Shown one piece after another: positions 49,032-57,369 of a DNA stretch of 64,000 bases. The notes under the pieces are model-generated. The model saw only the letters and a program-made list of their open reading frames with translations, was not told the DNA's origin and made no database searches. The DNA is taken from contig DATDTD010000071.1 in the NCBI GenBank assembly GCA_035290965.1, forward strand, positions 1 through 64,000, given 5' to 3'. The translations under genes and the position numbers were made by a program. This DNA comes from JAGVNX01 sp035290965. GTDB lineage: Archaea > Iainarchaeota > Iainarchaeia > Iainarchaeales > GCA-2688035. Position 1 is the stretch's first letter, and every line of letters begins with the position of its first letter.

Positions 49032-50321
49032 TTGGGAAAACAGAATCTTGCGTATTCAGGCTTTATTGACATTGGCTATAAGCCTTCTCCAAAAGACCTT
49101 GTTGCGGAATTTTTTCTGGAAAAAGGCAGAGGGGTTTCTTTCAGGGAAGCTGCGCAGGCAATTGCATCGGAATCAAGCATCGGCACATGGACGGAAATTT
49201 CCACAATGAAACCCGAAATAAAAAAAAGCCTTTCTCCAAAAATATTTGAAATGCGCCCTTACAGCGGAACAGTAAAAATCGCTTATCCAATGGAACTGTT
49301 TGAAAAGGGAAACATTCCCCAATTGCTTTCAAGCATTGCGGGAAATATTTTTGGAATGAAGGAAGCCAAAAACCTGCGCCTTGAGGATATTAATTTTCCC
49401 GACGAATACATCAATGCATTCAAGGGACCGAAATTCGGAATCGCAGGAATAAGAAAAACACTTAACATTTACAACAGGCCGTTGTTGGGCACAATAATAA
49501 AGCCGAAACTCGGATTGAATCCAGAAGAGCATGCAAAGGTTGCTTTTGAGGCATGGCTCGGAGGCTGCGATTTAGTTAAAGATGATGAAAACCTTACAAG
49601 CATGGCTTTTAACAATTTTGAAAGGCGTGTAAAGGAAACTTTGAAAATGCGCGCAAAAGCAGAGAAAATGACTGGAGAAAGAAAGGCTTACATGGCAAAT
49701 GTCTCTGCTCCTTACAAGGAAATGGTGCGCAGGGCAAAATTTTTGAAAAAGCAGGGCAATGAATACGCAATGGTTGACATTGTCTCTATTGGATGGAGCG
49801 CCTTGCAGGAACTGCGCAATGAAGAGCTCGGATTGATTCTGCATGCGCACCGCGCAGGGCACGCTGCCTTTACAAGAAATCCCAAGCACGGAATTTCAAT
49901 GCTTGCAATTGCAAAGCTATGCAGATTATGCGGACTGGACCAGCTGCATATTGGCGCAATTTTCGGAAAAATGACTGGTGCAAGGTTTGAAGTGCAAAAA
50001 ATCGGCGAAGAAATAGAGCACAGAATAGTCAGGCCGAGCATCGGGGGGCACGTGCTTGCTGAAAACTGGCTTCATTTAAAGCCAATGCTTGCTGTTTGTT
50101 CGGGAGGACTGCATCCTGCAAAAGTTCCCGGGCTTGTGAATGCGCTTGGAAAAGATATTGCTATACAAATGGGCGGAGGAATTCACGGGCACCCAATGGG
50201 AACAATGAAGGGCGCAACCGCGGCAAGGCAGGCAATAGAAGCAGCAGTCCATAAAATTCCCTTGCACGAATTTGCAAAAAACCATTTTGAACTCCAAGCA
50301 GTTTTGAGGCAATGGAAATAA
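49032..50321 (+). CDS. rbcL: Form III ribulose-bisphosphate carboxylase large subunit
   Basis: 429 residues from TTG 49032. It carboxylates ribulose-1,5-bisphosphate; in archaea, form III usually works in AMP/nucleoside salvage. Active-site parts are complete: GTIIKPKLGLNPEEHA (catalytic Lys), GGCDLVKDDENLTS (carbamylated Lys with D-D-E), HAHRAGHAAF, LHIGAIFGKMTG (loop 6 Lys), VCSGGLHPAKVPG and QMGGGIHGHPMGTMKGATAAR. Its partners, AMP phosphorylase and ribose-1,5-bisphosphate isomerase, are not in this window. A TATA box is placed just upstream. Stand-alone, with ogt following at 26 bases. Confidence 0.97.
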   Translation: MGKQNLAYSGFIDIGYKPSPKDLVAEFFLEKGRGVSFREAAQAIASESSIGTWTEISTMKPEIKKSLSPKIFEMRPYSGTVKIAYPMELFEKGNIPQLLSSIAGNIFGMKEAKNLRLEDINFPDEYINAFKGPKFGIAGIRKTLNIYNRPLLGTIIKPKLGLNPEEHAKVAFEAWLGGCDLVKDDENLTSMAFNNFERRVKETLKMRAKAEKMTGERKAYMANVSAPYKEMVRRAKFLKKQGNEYAMVDIVSIGWSALQELRNEELGLILHAHRAGHAAFTRNPKHGISMLAIAKLCRLCGLDQLHIGAIFGKMTGARFEVQKIGEEIEHRIVRPSIGGHVLAENWLHLKPMLAVCSGGLHPAKVPGLVNALGKDIAIQMGGGIHGHPMGTMKGATAARQAIEAAVHKIPLHEFAKNHFELQAVLRQWK

Positions 50322-50346
50322 AATTGTTTTTGCCCAAACTGTTTTT

Positions 50347-50658
50347 ATGGCAGCAGATTTTTCAAAAAGAGTCTGGAAACTTATTGCAAAAATCCCGCGC
50401 GGAAAAGTTTCCACTTACAAGGAAATTGCGCGCGCACTCGGAAATTCAAAGGCGGCGCGCGCAGTGGGAAATGCATGCAATGCAAATCCTTTTGCCCCAA
50501 AAGTTCCCTGCCACAGGATAGTGGGAGCATGTGGAAGGCTGGGAGGATACGCAAAGGGCGCAAAAGAAAAAGCGCGTTTGCTGGAAAAAGAAGGCATTGA
50601 AATTAAAAAAAGCAGAATACAAAACTTTGAAAAGTTTTTTTTCAGGTTTGAAAAATAA
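50347..50658 (+). CDS. ogt: Methylated-DNA--protein-cysteine methyltransferase
   Basis: 103 residues: only the active-site domain. The suicide Cys is in VPCHRIVG (about 57-64), preceded by RGKVSTYKEIARALG (Tyr and Arg finger region) and GNACNANPF. RLGGYAKGAKEKARLLEKEG is standard. It removes alkyl groups from O6-guanine. It lacks the usual N-terminal domain, as do many short homologues (alkyltransferase-like forms have Trp in place of Cys, but here the Cys is kept). Confidence 0.93.
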   Translation: MAADFSKRVWKLIAKIPRGKVSTYKEIARALGNSKAARAVGNACNANPFAPKVPCHRIVGACGRLGGYAKGAKEKARLLEKEGIEIKKSRIQNFEKFFFRFEK

Positions 50659-50683
50659 AAATTATTTTTTGTTTCTTTTTATT

Positions 50684-51028
50684 TCATTTTTTGCGCTTTG
50701 GTTTCCTGTATTTATAGCCACGCCATCTTCTGTCCTCATAAAGCATGCCGGAATATTTAGGAGAATGTACGCGCGGATTCGCGCCAAGCCCAACCACGCG
50801 GCCCAATCGCTTTCGTTTGTCTTCGAGAAGATTTACAAAATCGCTTAAACTTTCAACATGCCGCTGGCTTTTAAGTCTTTCACGCGGTTGAAAAAAGCGA
50901 ATGCTTTGCATATCCGGGCCCGCAAAAACTTGGCCCCTGGATACAGGCGGAGTTACACGCCTGTTGGCATGTTTTTTTGGATTCCATTTTTCGCCTGGTT
51001 TTGGGCGGGATCGTTTTCGTGCTGGCAT
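50684..51028 (-). CDS. Basic protein of unknown function
   Basis: 114 residues, about a third Arg/Lys. Start MPARKRSRPKPGEKWNPKKH; block SIRFFQPRERLKSQRHVESLSDFVNLLEDKRKRLG; end GMLYEDRRWRGYKYRKPKRKK. The C-terminal aromatic-basic patch suggests RNA or ribosome contact. Convergent with ogt and separated from carB by about 50 bases. No family recognised. Confidence 0.5.
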   Translation of the reverse strand: MPARKRSRPKPGEKWNPKKHANRRVTPPVSRGQVFAGPDMQSIRFFQPRERLKSQRHVESLSDFVNLLEDKRKRLGRVVGLGANPRVHSPKYSGMLYEDRRWRGYKYRKPKRKK

Positions 51029-51081
51029 GCAATTTCACTAACATAACTAAGCCTATTTGTAATATTTAAAGTTAATTGAAT

Positions 51082-54000
51082 TCATTTTCCAAAGTATTCC
51101 TGCCAGTGCTTTATTTCGAATTCTTTTCCGCCTGTTTTTTCAAGGCTGCGGATGAACAGCTTTGCAAGCTGCTTGTTTGTAATCAATGGAACGTTAAAAT
51201 CAACTGCGGAACGCCGCAGGGCATACTGCTTTTCAAGCTGTTTCCTGTTGAATTCCTGCGGAATGCAGATTACAAGGTCGAGAAGGCCTTTTCTCAAAAA
51301 AGTTGCAGTGTTGGGCTCTTTTTTTTCATGCTCCTTGAAAACCATTCTGCAGGGAATTGCATTTTTTTCGAGAAATTTCTGCGTGTGCTCTGTTGCGAAC
51401 AATGCAAAGCCACGGTTTTTCAGAACTCGGATTTCCTCAAGCAAATCCTTCCTGTTTTCATCCCCGCTGATGCTTACAAGAATGTTTTTTTCAGGCATTG
51501 AAAAACCAGCCGCAATAATGCTTTTGAGAAAAGCGTCCTCAAAGCTTGTTGAAAGGCACGCCACTTCTCCTGTAGAAGCCATTTCAACCCCAAGAAGAGG
51601 GTCTGCCCCCTTTAGCCTGCTGAAGGAAAACTGGGGAGCTTTAACGCCCACAAAATCAAGCTCGGGAAACTCTTCAGGCTTCAGGTTTTTTTCACCCATT
51701 ACTGCCTTTGTGGCTGTTTCAATAAAATTCTTCCCGGAAATTTTTGAAACAAAGGGAAAGCTCCTGCTTGCGCGCAGGTTGCATTCAATTACCTTTACCT
51801 CATTCTGCTTTGCAATGAACTGAATATTGAAGGGGCCGTTAATCTCAAGCTTCTGCGCGATTTTTTCCCCTATTTCAAGAATCCTGTTCTTTGTTGCGGG
51901 ATAGGTTTTCTGCGTAGGGAGGACAATTGTCGCGTCTCCGCTGTGCACGCCGGCATTTTCAACATGCTCGCTTACTGCATAAACAAGAAGCCTTCCGTCC
52001 TGCGCAACTGCATCGAGCTCTAACTCCCTTGCATTCACAATGAATTTGCTCATTATTACAGGATGTTCCGGAGAAAGAGCGGTTGCCTTTTTCAGGTATG
52101 AAATCAGGTCTTTTTCATTGAATGCAACGCTCATTGCGCTTCCGCTCAAAACATAGCTCGGGCGCACCATAACCGGAAAGCCCACCTTGTTTGCAAAAAC
52201 CACTGCATCTTTTTCAGCTGAAAGCTCTTTCCATTCAGGCTGGTCAATTCCCAAAGAATCGCAGAGAGCGCTGAACTTGTGCCTGTCCTCTGCAATGTCG
52301 ATTGTTTCTGCTTTTGTGCCTAAAATTCTTGCGCCGGCTTTCTGAAGCTTCAAAGCAAGATTGTTCGGGATTTGCCCGCCCATGCTAATGATTATTCCTT
52401 CGGGATTTTCCTTTTCATAAATGTCAAGCACTCTTTCAAGGCTGAGCTCTTCAAAATAAAGCTTGTCGCAGATGTCATAGTCAGTGCTCACTGTTTCAGG
52501 ATTGAAATTAAGCATTATTGTTTTTTTTCCGAGCTTTTTCAAGGCCTGGATTGCTGTTACAGAGCACCAGTCGAATTCAACGCTGCTTCCGATGCTGTAA
52601 CTGCCGCTTCCCAAAACCAGGACCTGGTTTTTTTCTCCAAAGGAAATGTCGCTTTCAATTGCATTATAGGTTGCGTACAAATAGTTTGTCTGCGCGGGAA
52701 ATTCAGCTGCAAGAGTGTCAATCTGCTTTATGAAAGGCAGAATCCCTAACTGCTTTCTTTTTTCCCTTACAACAAGCTCATCTTCACTCCCTGAAAGAAT
52801 TGCAATCTGCTTGTCGCTGAAACCGAGTTTTTTTGCCTTCAGGAGCAATTCTTTTTCAATTCCCCTTTCCTTTACCTGTTCTGATGTTGCTATTATGTTT
52901 TTTATTTTTTCAAGGAACCATTTGTCTATTTTTGTGAGCGAATGGATTTTTTCAATGCTCCAGTTTTTCTGGATTGCCTTTGCAATTGCAAAAAGCCTTT
53001 CATCGTTTGGGACTGAAATTTTTTTTTCAAGCCCCTTGAATTCAATGTTGTTTGCAATAAGGCCATACATTCCAATGTTCAGCATTCTCACTGCCTTCTG
53101 GACTGCCTCTTCAAAAGTCCTGCCTATTGCCATTACTTCTCCCACGCTTTTCATTTCAGTTCCAATCAGATGATTTGCTTTCTTGAATTTTTTCAAATCC
53201 CAGCGCGGCATTTTTACTACAATGTAATCAAGAGCAGGCTCAAAGCACGCCTTTGTTTTTTTTGTAATGCTGTTTTCAAGCTCGAGAAGGCTGTGCCCCA
53301 AGCTGAGCTTTGCGGCAACAAATGCAAGCGGATAGCCTGTTGCTTTTGAGGCAAGCGCACTGCTCCTGCTTAATCTCGCGTTTACTTCAATAACCCTGTA
53401 ATCAGAACTTTTTGTGTCAAGCGCAAATTGTATATTGCATTCTCCAACTATTCCAAAGTGCCTTATTGCCTTTATTGAAAGTTCGCGGAGCATGTGATAT
53501 TCGCTGTTTGAAAGAGTCTGGCTTGGGGCGACAACAATGCTTTCTCCTGTGTGAACTCCTAAAGGATCGAAGTTTTCCATGTTGCATACAGTAATGCAGT
53601 TGTCATTGACATCCCTTACAACTTCATATTCTATTTCCTTCCAGCCTGCAAGGCATTCTTCAACAAGAAGCTGCGGGCTGACTTTGAAGGATTGTTCCGC
53701 GAGCTTTTTAAGTTCTTCCAGATTGTTTGCAAATCCGCTTCCTTTTCCTCCGAGCGCAAAAGCAGCTCTTACAATTACAGGAAAACCTATTTTGCTTCCT
53801 GCAGAGAGGGCTTCTTCAAGGTTTTTTGCGGGAATGCTTTTCGGAACATTTATTCCGATTTTCCGGAGTTCAAGATTGAACAATTCCCTGTCCTCTGTTT
53901 TCCTGATTGCATCAATCTGTGTCCCAAGAACCTTTACATTGTGCTTTTCAAGAACTCCAGAATCATGCAGAGCAAGCCCGCAATTGAGGGCTGTCTGCCC

Positions 54001-54298
54001 TCCGAAACCAAGAAGAATTGCCTCTGGCTTTTCTTTTTCAATTATTTTTTCCACAAACTGCGCGTTCACTGGCAGAAAATAAATTTTGTCTGCAAAGCCC
54101 GAGCTTGTCTGGATAGTAGCAATATTTGGATTGACAAGGACTGTCTCAATTCCTTCTTCCTTGAGAGCTTTTATGGCTTGAGAACCGGAGTAGTCGAATA
54201 GACGGTCTAATGGTTTAACAACCAAAAAGACTTTCGCCCGCTTCCCCGATTTTCAAGGCACCGCTTCCAAGAATCAATACCTTTTTTGGCTTTTCAAT
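51082..54298 (-). CDS. carB: Carbamoyl-phosphate synthase large subunit, with a 34-nt frame-breaking insertion
   Basis: The frame from 54225 gives 1047 residues matching CarB from FDYSGSQAIKALKEEG to the C terminus, with two ATP-grasp halves (VIRVNARLSRSSAL in the first, PVMVRPSYVLSGSAMSV in the second) and an allosteric tail. The first codons lie in another frame upstream: ATTGAAAAG... gives KKVLILGSGALKIGEAGE (54298-54233), then 34 unexpected bases (54199-54232) before FDYSG. Removing them restores the CarB motif GEAGEFDYSGSQ. A strong GAGGTGA ribosome site ends 6 bases before an ATT codon at 54298, probably the start. Converts glutamine nitrogen, bicarbonate and ATP to carbamoyl phosphate. 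See the insertion entry. Confidence 0.9.
54199..54232 (-). other. 34-nt insertion in carB
   Basis: Thirty-four bases sit between codons for GEAGE and FDYSG. They include a stop in the upstream frame and shift the frame by +1. They fold as GTCT/AGAC and TGGTT/AACCA stems; outside them the exon bases CGAA and TTCG can pair. That is reminiscent of a BHB intron but the bulges are not the canonical 3-base pair (internal loops are 1x6 and 3x2), so splicing is only a hypothesis. Confidence 0.75.
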
Positions 54299-55508
54299 AG
54301 GCTGTCACCTCTTTTATTTTCCAGATTATTGCCCGGTTAGGGGCTGTTTTTCCAATTTGTTCCACAAGATTCTTTACTTCAAGCTGTTTTAATTTCTTTA
54401 ATGTTTTTTGAACGCTGAAGTTTAGTTCATTAGCAATTCCTGATGTGGATGCGGAATTTCTTTTAAGGCATTCTATTATTTTTTGTCTAAATCTGTTTTC
54501 TTCATGCTTAGTGTATTTCGTTGCTTTAGTGGCAAGTTTTTCTAGTTTCAAAAACTTTTTGCCTGAGCACAGCCCGATGTTTTGATAAAAATTTGTGATA
54601 CTATACTGGTCTGTAATATTTAGGTACATTACGCAGTGTCGCCCGTCAACTTTAGTATAATACCTTGAAATAAGCGGTTCCCCTGCGTTAATATCGAATT
54701 CTTTTAACAACTCTTTTATCTGGCTTAAAAGCATCCTTAAAGAATCTGCAATTGATTCATGCCTTGTTTGATAAAGATTAACTCCCTTTGCCCTAAATGA
54801 TTTCGAATACATTACCGAACCGTCATCATCAAATATTGCTTTGAGGAAAGCCTTTTTGCAGGGCTTGCTGCCGTTCATAATCCAGGCAGGAACCAAATTT
54901 TTATTATAAATTTTGGGGGCTTGTGGAGCGCCAAATTGCAGCAGTATTTCGCCGATTATCGAGGGATACCCTATCCGCGTGTTATTTTTTGTATAGGGCT
55001 TAATCCCAAACTGTTTCTCAACCAGTTCTTCAACCTCACACAGCAGTAAACTGTTTGTGTTGCTATATTCAAACTGCCTTCTTCTTGAACAAACAAACCC
55101 ATCTCCAAAAACATGCCCAACCAATGAAGCAATATCCTCGTTTCCAGTTATTGGCAATTTTGTTTTTAATGAAAGCCCGGCACGTGTTTTTATCTCTTTA
55201 ATATTTTTTTCAACCAGCTCCAGATTCAAATTTGCAAGTTCTGAGAGTTTAACCAATATTTTTTTAGGAATCGAATATTCAGACCTTTTCAGGCAGATGA
55301 CAAAAGGATATGAAACCCCTAATTTTTCTGCAAGCGCATAATAATTTCCATTGCTCGCCTTTTCAGCAAGTTCTTTGCAAAATTGTTCCTCAAGAATGAA
55401 TCTTGCAGAATCTGATAATTCCCAGAAATGCATTGTCTTTTGCATAGTTCTAAATAATATTTTTTTTATTTTAAAACTGTTTCGGGACAGCAGATTTCCG
55501 CTAATCAT
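54294..55508 (-). CDS. LAGLIDADG endonuclease with flanking HTH domains, between carA and carB
   Basis: 404 residues. The N-terminal part (about 25-105) has a XRE-like helix-turn-helix (ALAEKLGVSYPFVICLKRSEYSIPKKILVKLSELA). Two LAGLIDADG motifs follow: ASLVGHVFGDGFVCSRR (about 128-144) and KKAFLKAIFDDDGSVMYS (about 218-235). The C terminus is a winged HTH (CLKRNSASTSGIANELNFSVQKTLKKLKQLE). The gene overlaps the carA stop by 4 bases (ATGA), and its own end runs into the carB start. Probable homing endonuclease or its derived regulator; not within an intein. It breaks the usual carA-carB adjacency. Confidence 0.85.
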   Translation of the reverse strand: MISGNLLSRNSFKIKKILFRTMQKTMHFWELSDSARFILEEQFCKELAEKASNGNYYALAEKLGVSYPFVICLKRSEYSIPKKILVKLSELANLNLELVEKNIKEIKTRAGLSLKTKLPITGNEDIASLVGHVFGDGFVCSRRRQFEYSNTNSLLLCEVEELVEKQFGIKPYTKNNTRIGYPSIIGEILLQFGAPQAPKIYNKNLVPAWIMNGSKPCKKAFLKAIFDDDGSVMYSKSFRAKGVNLYQTRHESIADSLRMLLSQIKELLKEFDINAGEPLISRYYTKVDGRHCVMYLNITDQYSITNFYQNIGLCSGKKFLKLEKLATKATKYTKHEENRFRQKIIECLKRNSASTSGIANELNFSVQKTLKKLKQLEVKNLVEQIGKTAPNRAIIWKIKEVTAY

Positions 55509-56593
55509 TTTTTTCCCTCTGCTATTTTCAAAAACTTGTCAAACAAAAAACCCGTATCCAAAGGCCCGGGATTTGCTTCTGGATGGAACTGCACGCTCAT
55601 GAATGGCTTTGTTTTGTGCCGTATTCCCTCGTTTGTTCCGTCATTCAGATTTCTGAACCAGGGTTCCCATTCCTCTGAAAGTTTTTTTTCGTCAACTGCA
55701 AATCCGTGGTTCTGGCTTGTAATAAAGCATTTTTCCGTTCCCACAACAGTGCAGGGCTGGTTCTGGCTCCTGTGCCCGTATTTCAATTTGTAAGTGTCTG
55801 CTCCCGCGGCAAGAGCTAAAATCTGGTTTCCCAAACAAACGCCAAAAACAGGCTTTGAATATTCAAGGGCTTTTTTTATTGTTTCAATTGTAGCAGTGCA
55901 TTGTTTGGGATCGCCAGGACCGTTGCTTATCATTATTGCGTCAAAATCAATTTTGCCGTTGAACAAATCAAAATCCCAGGGCACCTTGATTACTGAAGCG
56001 TTTCTTTCCAAAAGGCAGCGCACAATGCTGTTTTTTGCCCCGCAGTCAATGAGCGCGATTTTTACACCGCTGTTCTCATGAAAAATAGGTTCTCTGCAAC
56101 TGACGTCAGCCACAAGGTTTTTTTTGTTAGGATCATTAAAAACTATTTCTTCGCCATCGAGCACAATCTTTCCTAACATTACTCCTTTTTCGCGGAGTTT
56201 TTTTGTGAGCGCCCTGCAGTCAATGCCAGTGATTGCGGGAATTTTTTCCTCGCGAAGCCATTCCTGAAGGGATTTTTCAGAGTTCCAGTGATTATGCTCA
56301 AAGCTGTAATCAGAAACAATCAATCCTTGTGCATGAATCCTGCTGCTTTCAAAGTTTTTTTCAAGATTGGATTCAAGGGCTTTGCCGGGAACACCATAAT
56401 TTCCTATCAAAGGGTAGGAACAAACAAGAATCTGCCCCTCGTAACTCGGGTCTGTAAGGCTTTCAGGATAGCCCACCATTCCAGTGTTGAAAACAACTTC
56501 CCCTGAAATGCTTTTTTCAAAGCCAAAAGAAATTCCTGAAAAAACAGAAGAATCTTCCAAAACAAGTTTAATGCTTTTTTCTTGTTGCCGCAT
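55505..56593 (-). CDS. carA: Carbamoyl-phosphate synthase small subunit
   Basis: 362 residues. Glutamine amidotransferase subunit supplying ammonia to CarB. N-terminal domain with DSSVFSGISFGFEKSISGEVVFNTGMVGYPESLTDPSYEGQ, then a class I amidotransferase domain with the catalytic Cys in FGVCLGNQILALAAG (about 247-261) and SQNHGFAV, FHPEANPGPLD carrying the His-Glu pair (about 335). The Gln-binding GHRSQNQP is intact. carA is first in the run; the LAGLIDADG gene overlaps its stop. Confidence 0.96.
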   Translation of the reverse strand: MRQQEKSIKLVLEDSSVFSGISFGFEKSISGEVVFNTGMVGYPESLTDPSYEGQILVCSYPLIGNYGVPGKALESNLEKNFESSRIHAQGLIVSDYSFEHNHWNSEKSLQEWLREEKIPAITGIDCRALTKKLREKGVMLGKIVLDGEEIVFNDPNKKNLVADVSCREPIFHENSGVKIALIDCGAKNSIVRCLLERNASVIKVPWDFDLFNGKIDFDAIMISNGPGDPKQCTATIETIKKALEYSKPVFGVCLGNQILALAAGADTYKLKYGHRSQNQPCTVVGTEKCFITSQNHGFAVDEKKLSEEWEPWFRNLNDGTNEGIRHKTKPFMSVQFHPEANPGPLDTGFLFDKFLKIAEGKK

Positions 56594-56790
56594 TCTAAAA
56601 AAGGATTAATCACACAAACAGTTTAAAATAGTTTCCAGAATGCGGGGCACTGTAATACAAACACCGAACAAAACAAGAGTAAGACAGGCTGCAAGTAAAT
56701 CGCGCTTTCTCAGCAAGAGTGATTACGACAAAAAACGACAGCAAAGCAAAGTTTATTAACTACAAAAACGCTAAATAAAATTGATTATGA

Positions 56791-57354
56791 ATGAAAAAAG
56801 GCTTTCTATTAATCATTTTTTTTAGCTTGCTTTTTTTGCCTGGCGCTTTTGCTAGCTACGGTATGATCTGTAATAGCAGTGCTCCGATTTTGTTGGTGGT
56901 GCAAAGTTATTCTTTTGTAGATGGAAATTTTTCTGTTAAACTGTTTAACAACACTAACACAGATATTACTGTTGTTTCAACCCAGCCCCAAGGGGCTTTG
57001 GTTTTGGAGAGCGCTTCTAGCGGGCTAATTAAAAAAAATGAATTAATTAGCATTAGTGGAAAATACCCTCACAGAGAGATAAACGAAAACATTTTGTTAT
57101 CTTATTTAAATCAAGCGGGAGAAAAAAAAGAATTAACTCTTAATTGCAGAGGAAGCGACCCAGATGTTGTAGATTCTGGAAACATGGCAAATTTTGTATT
57201 TCTCGCTTTAACTATCTTTTTCTTTGTGTCAAGTCTAATTTTAATTTGGTACGGACAGAAAAAAGGAAAACCAACAATTAGAGCAATTGGAATTATATTG
57301 TTCTTATTTTTTTTATTAGCGCTGTTTCTTCTCCTCGTGCCCGTGCAGCCTTAA
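56791..57354 (+). CDS. Secreted/membrane protein with signal peptide and C-terminal helices
   Basis: 187 residues. A signal peptide (GFLLIIFFSLLFLPGAFASY) is followed by an extracellular beta-type domain of about 105 residues with three Cys (CNSSA...NCRGSD), then two C-terminal membrane helices (MANFVFLALTIFFFVSSLILIW and IRAIGIILFLFFLLALFLLLV). Probably exposed on the outer face. Promoter AT-rich region lies at 56740-56780. It faces the large metzincin-like gene. No family recognised. Confidence 0.6.
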   Translation: MKKGFLLIIFFSLLFLPGAFASYGMICNSSAPILLVVQSYSFVDGNFSVKLFNNTNTDITVVSTQPQGALVLESASSGLIKKNELISISGKYPHREINENILLSYLNQAGEKKELTLNCRGSDPDVVDSGNMANFVFLALTIFFFVSSLILIWYGQKKGKPTIRAIGIILFLFFLLALFLLLVPVQP

Positions 57355-57369
57355 GAAACCAGCAGGTTT

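Noticed and set aside
54294..55508. Intein in CarA or CarB
   Set aside because: No intein splice motifs; the endonuclease is a separate gene with its own start and stop, and the 34-base insert is too small.
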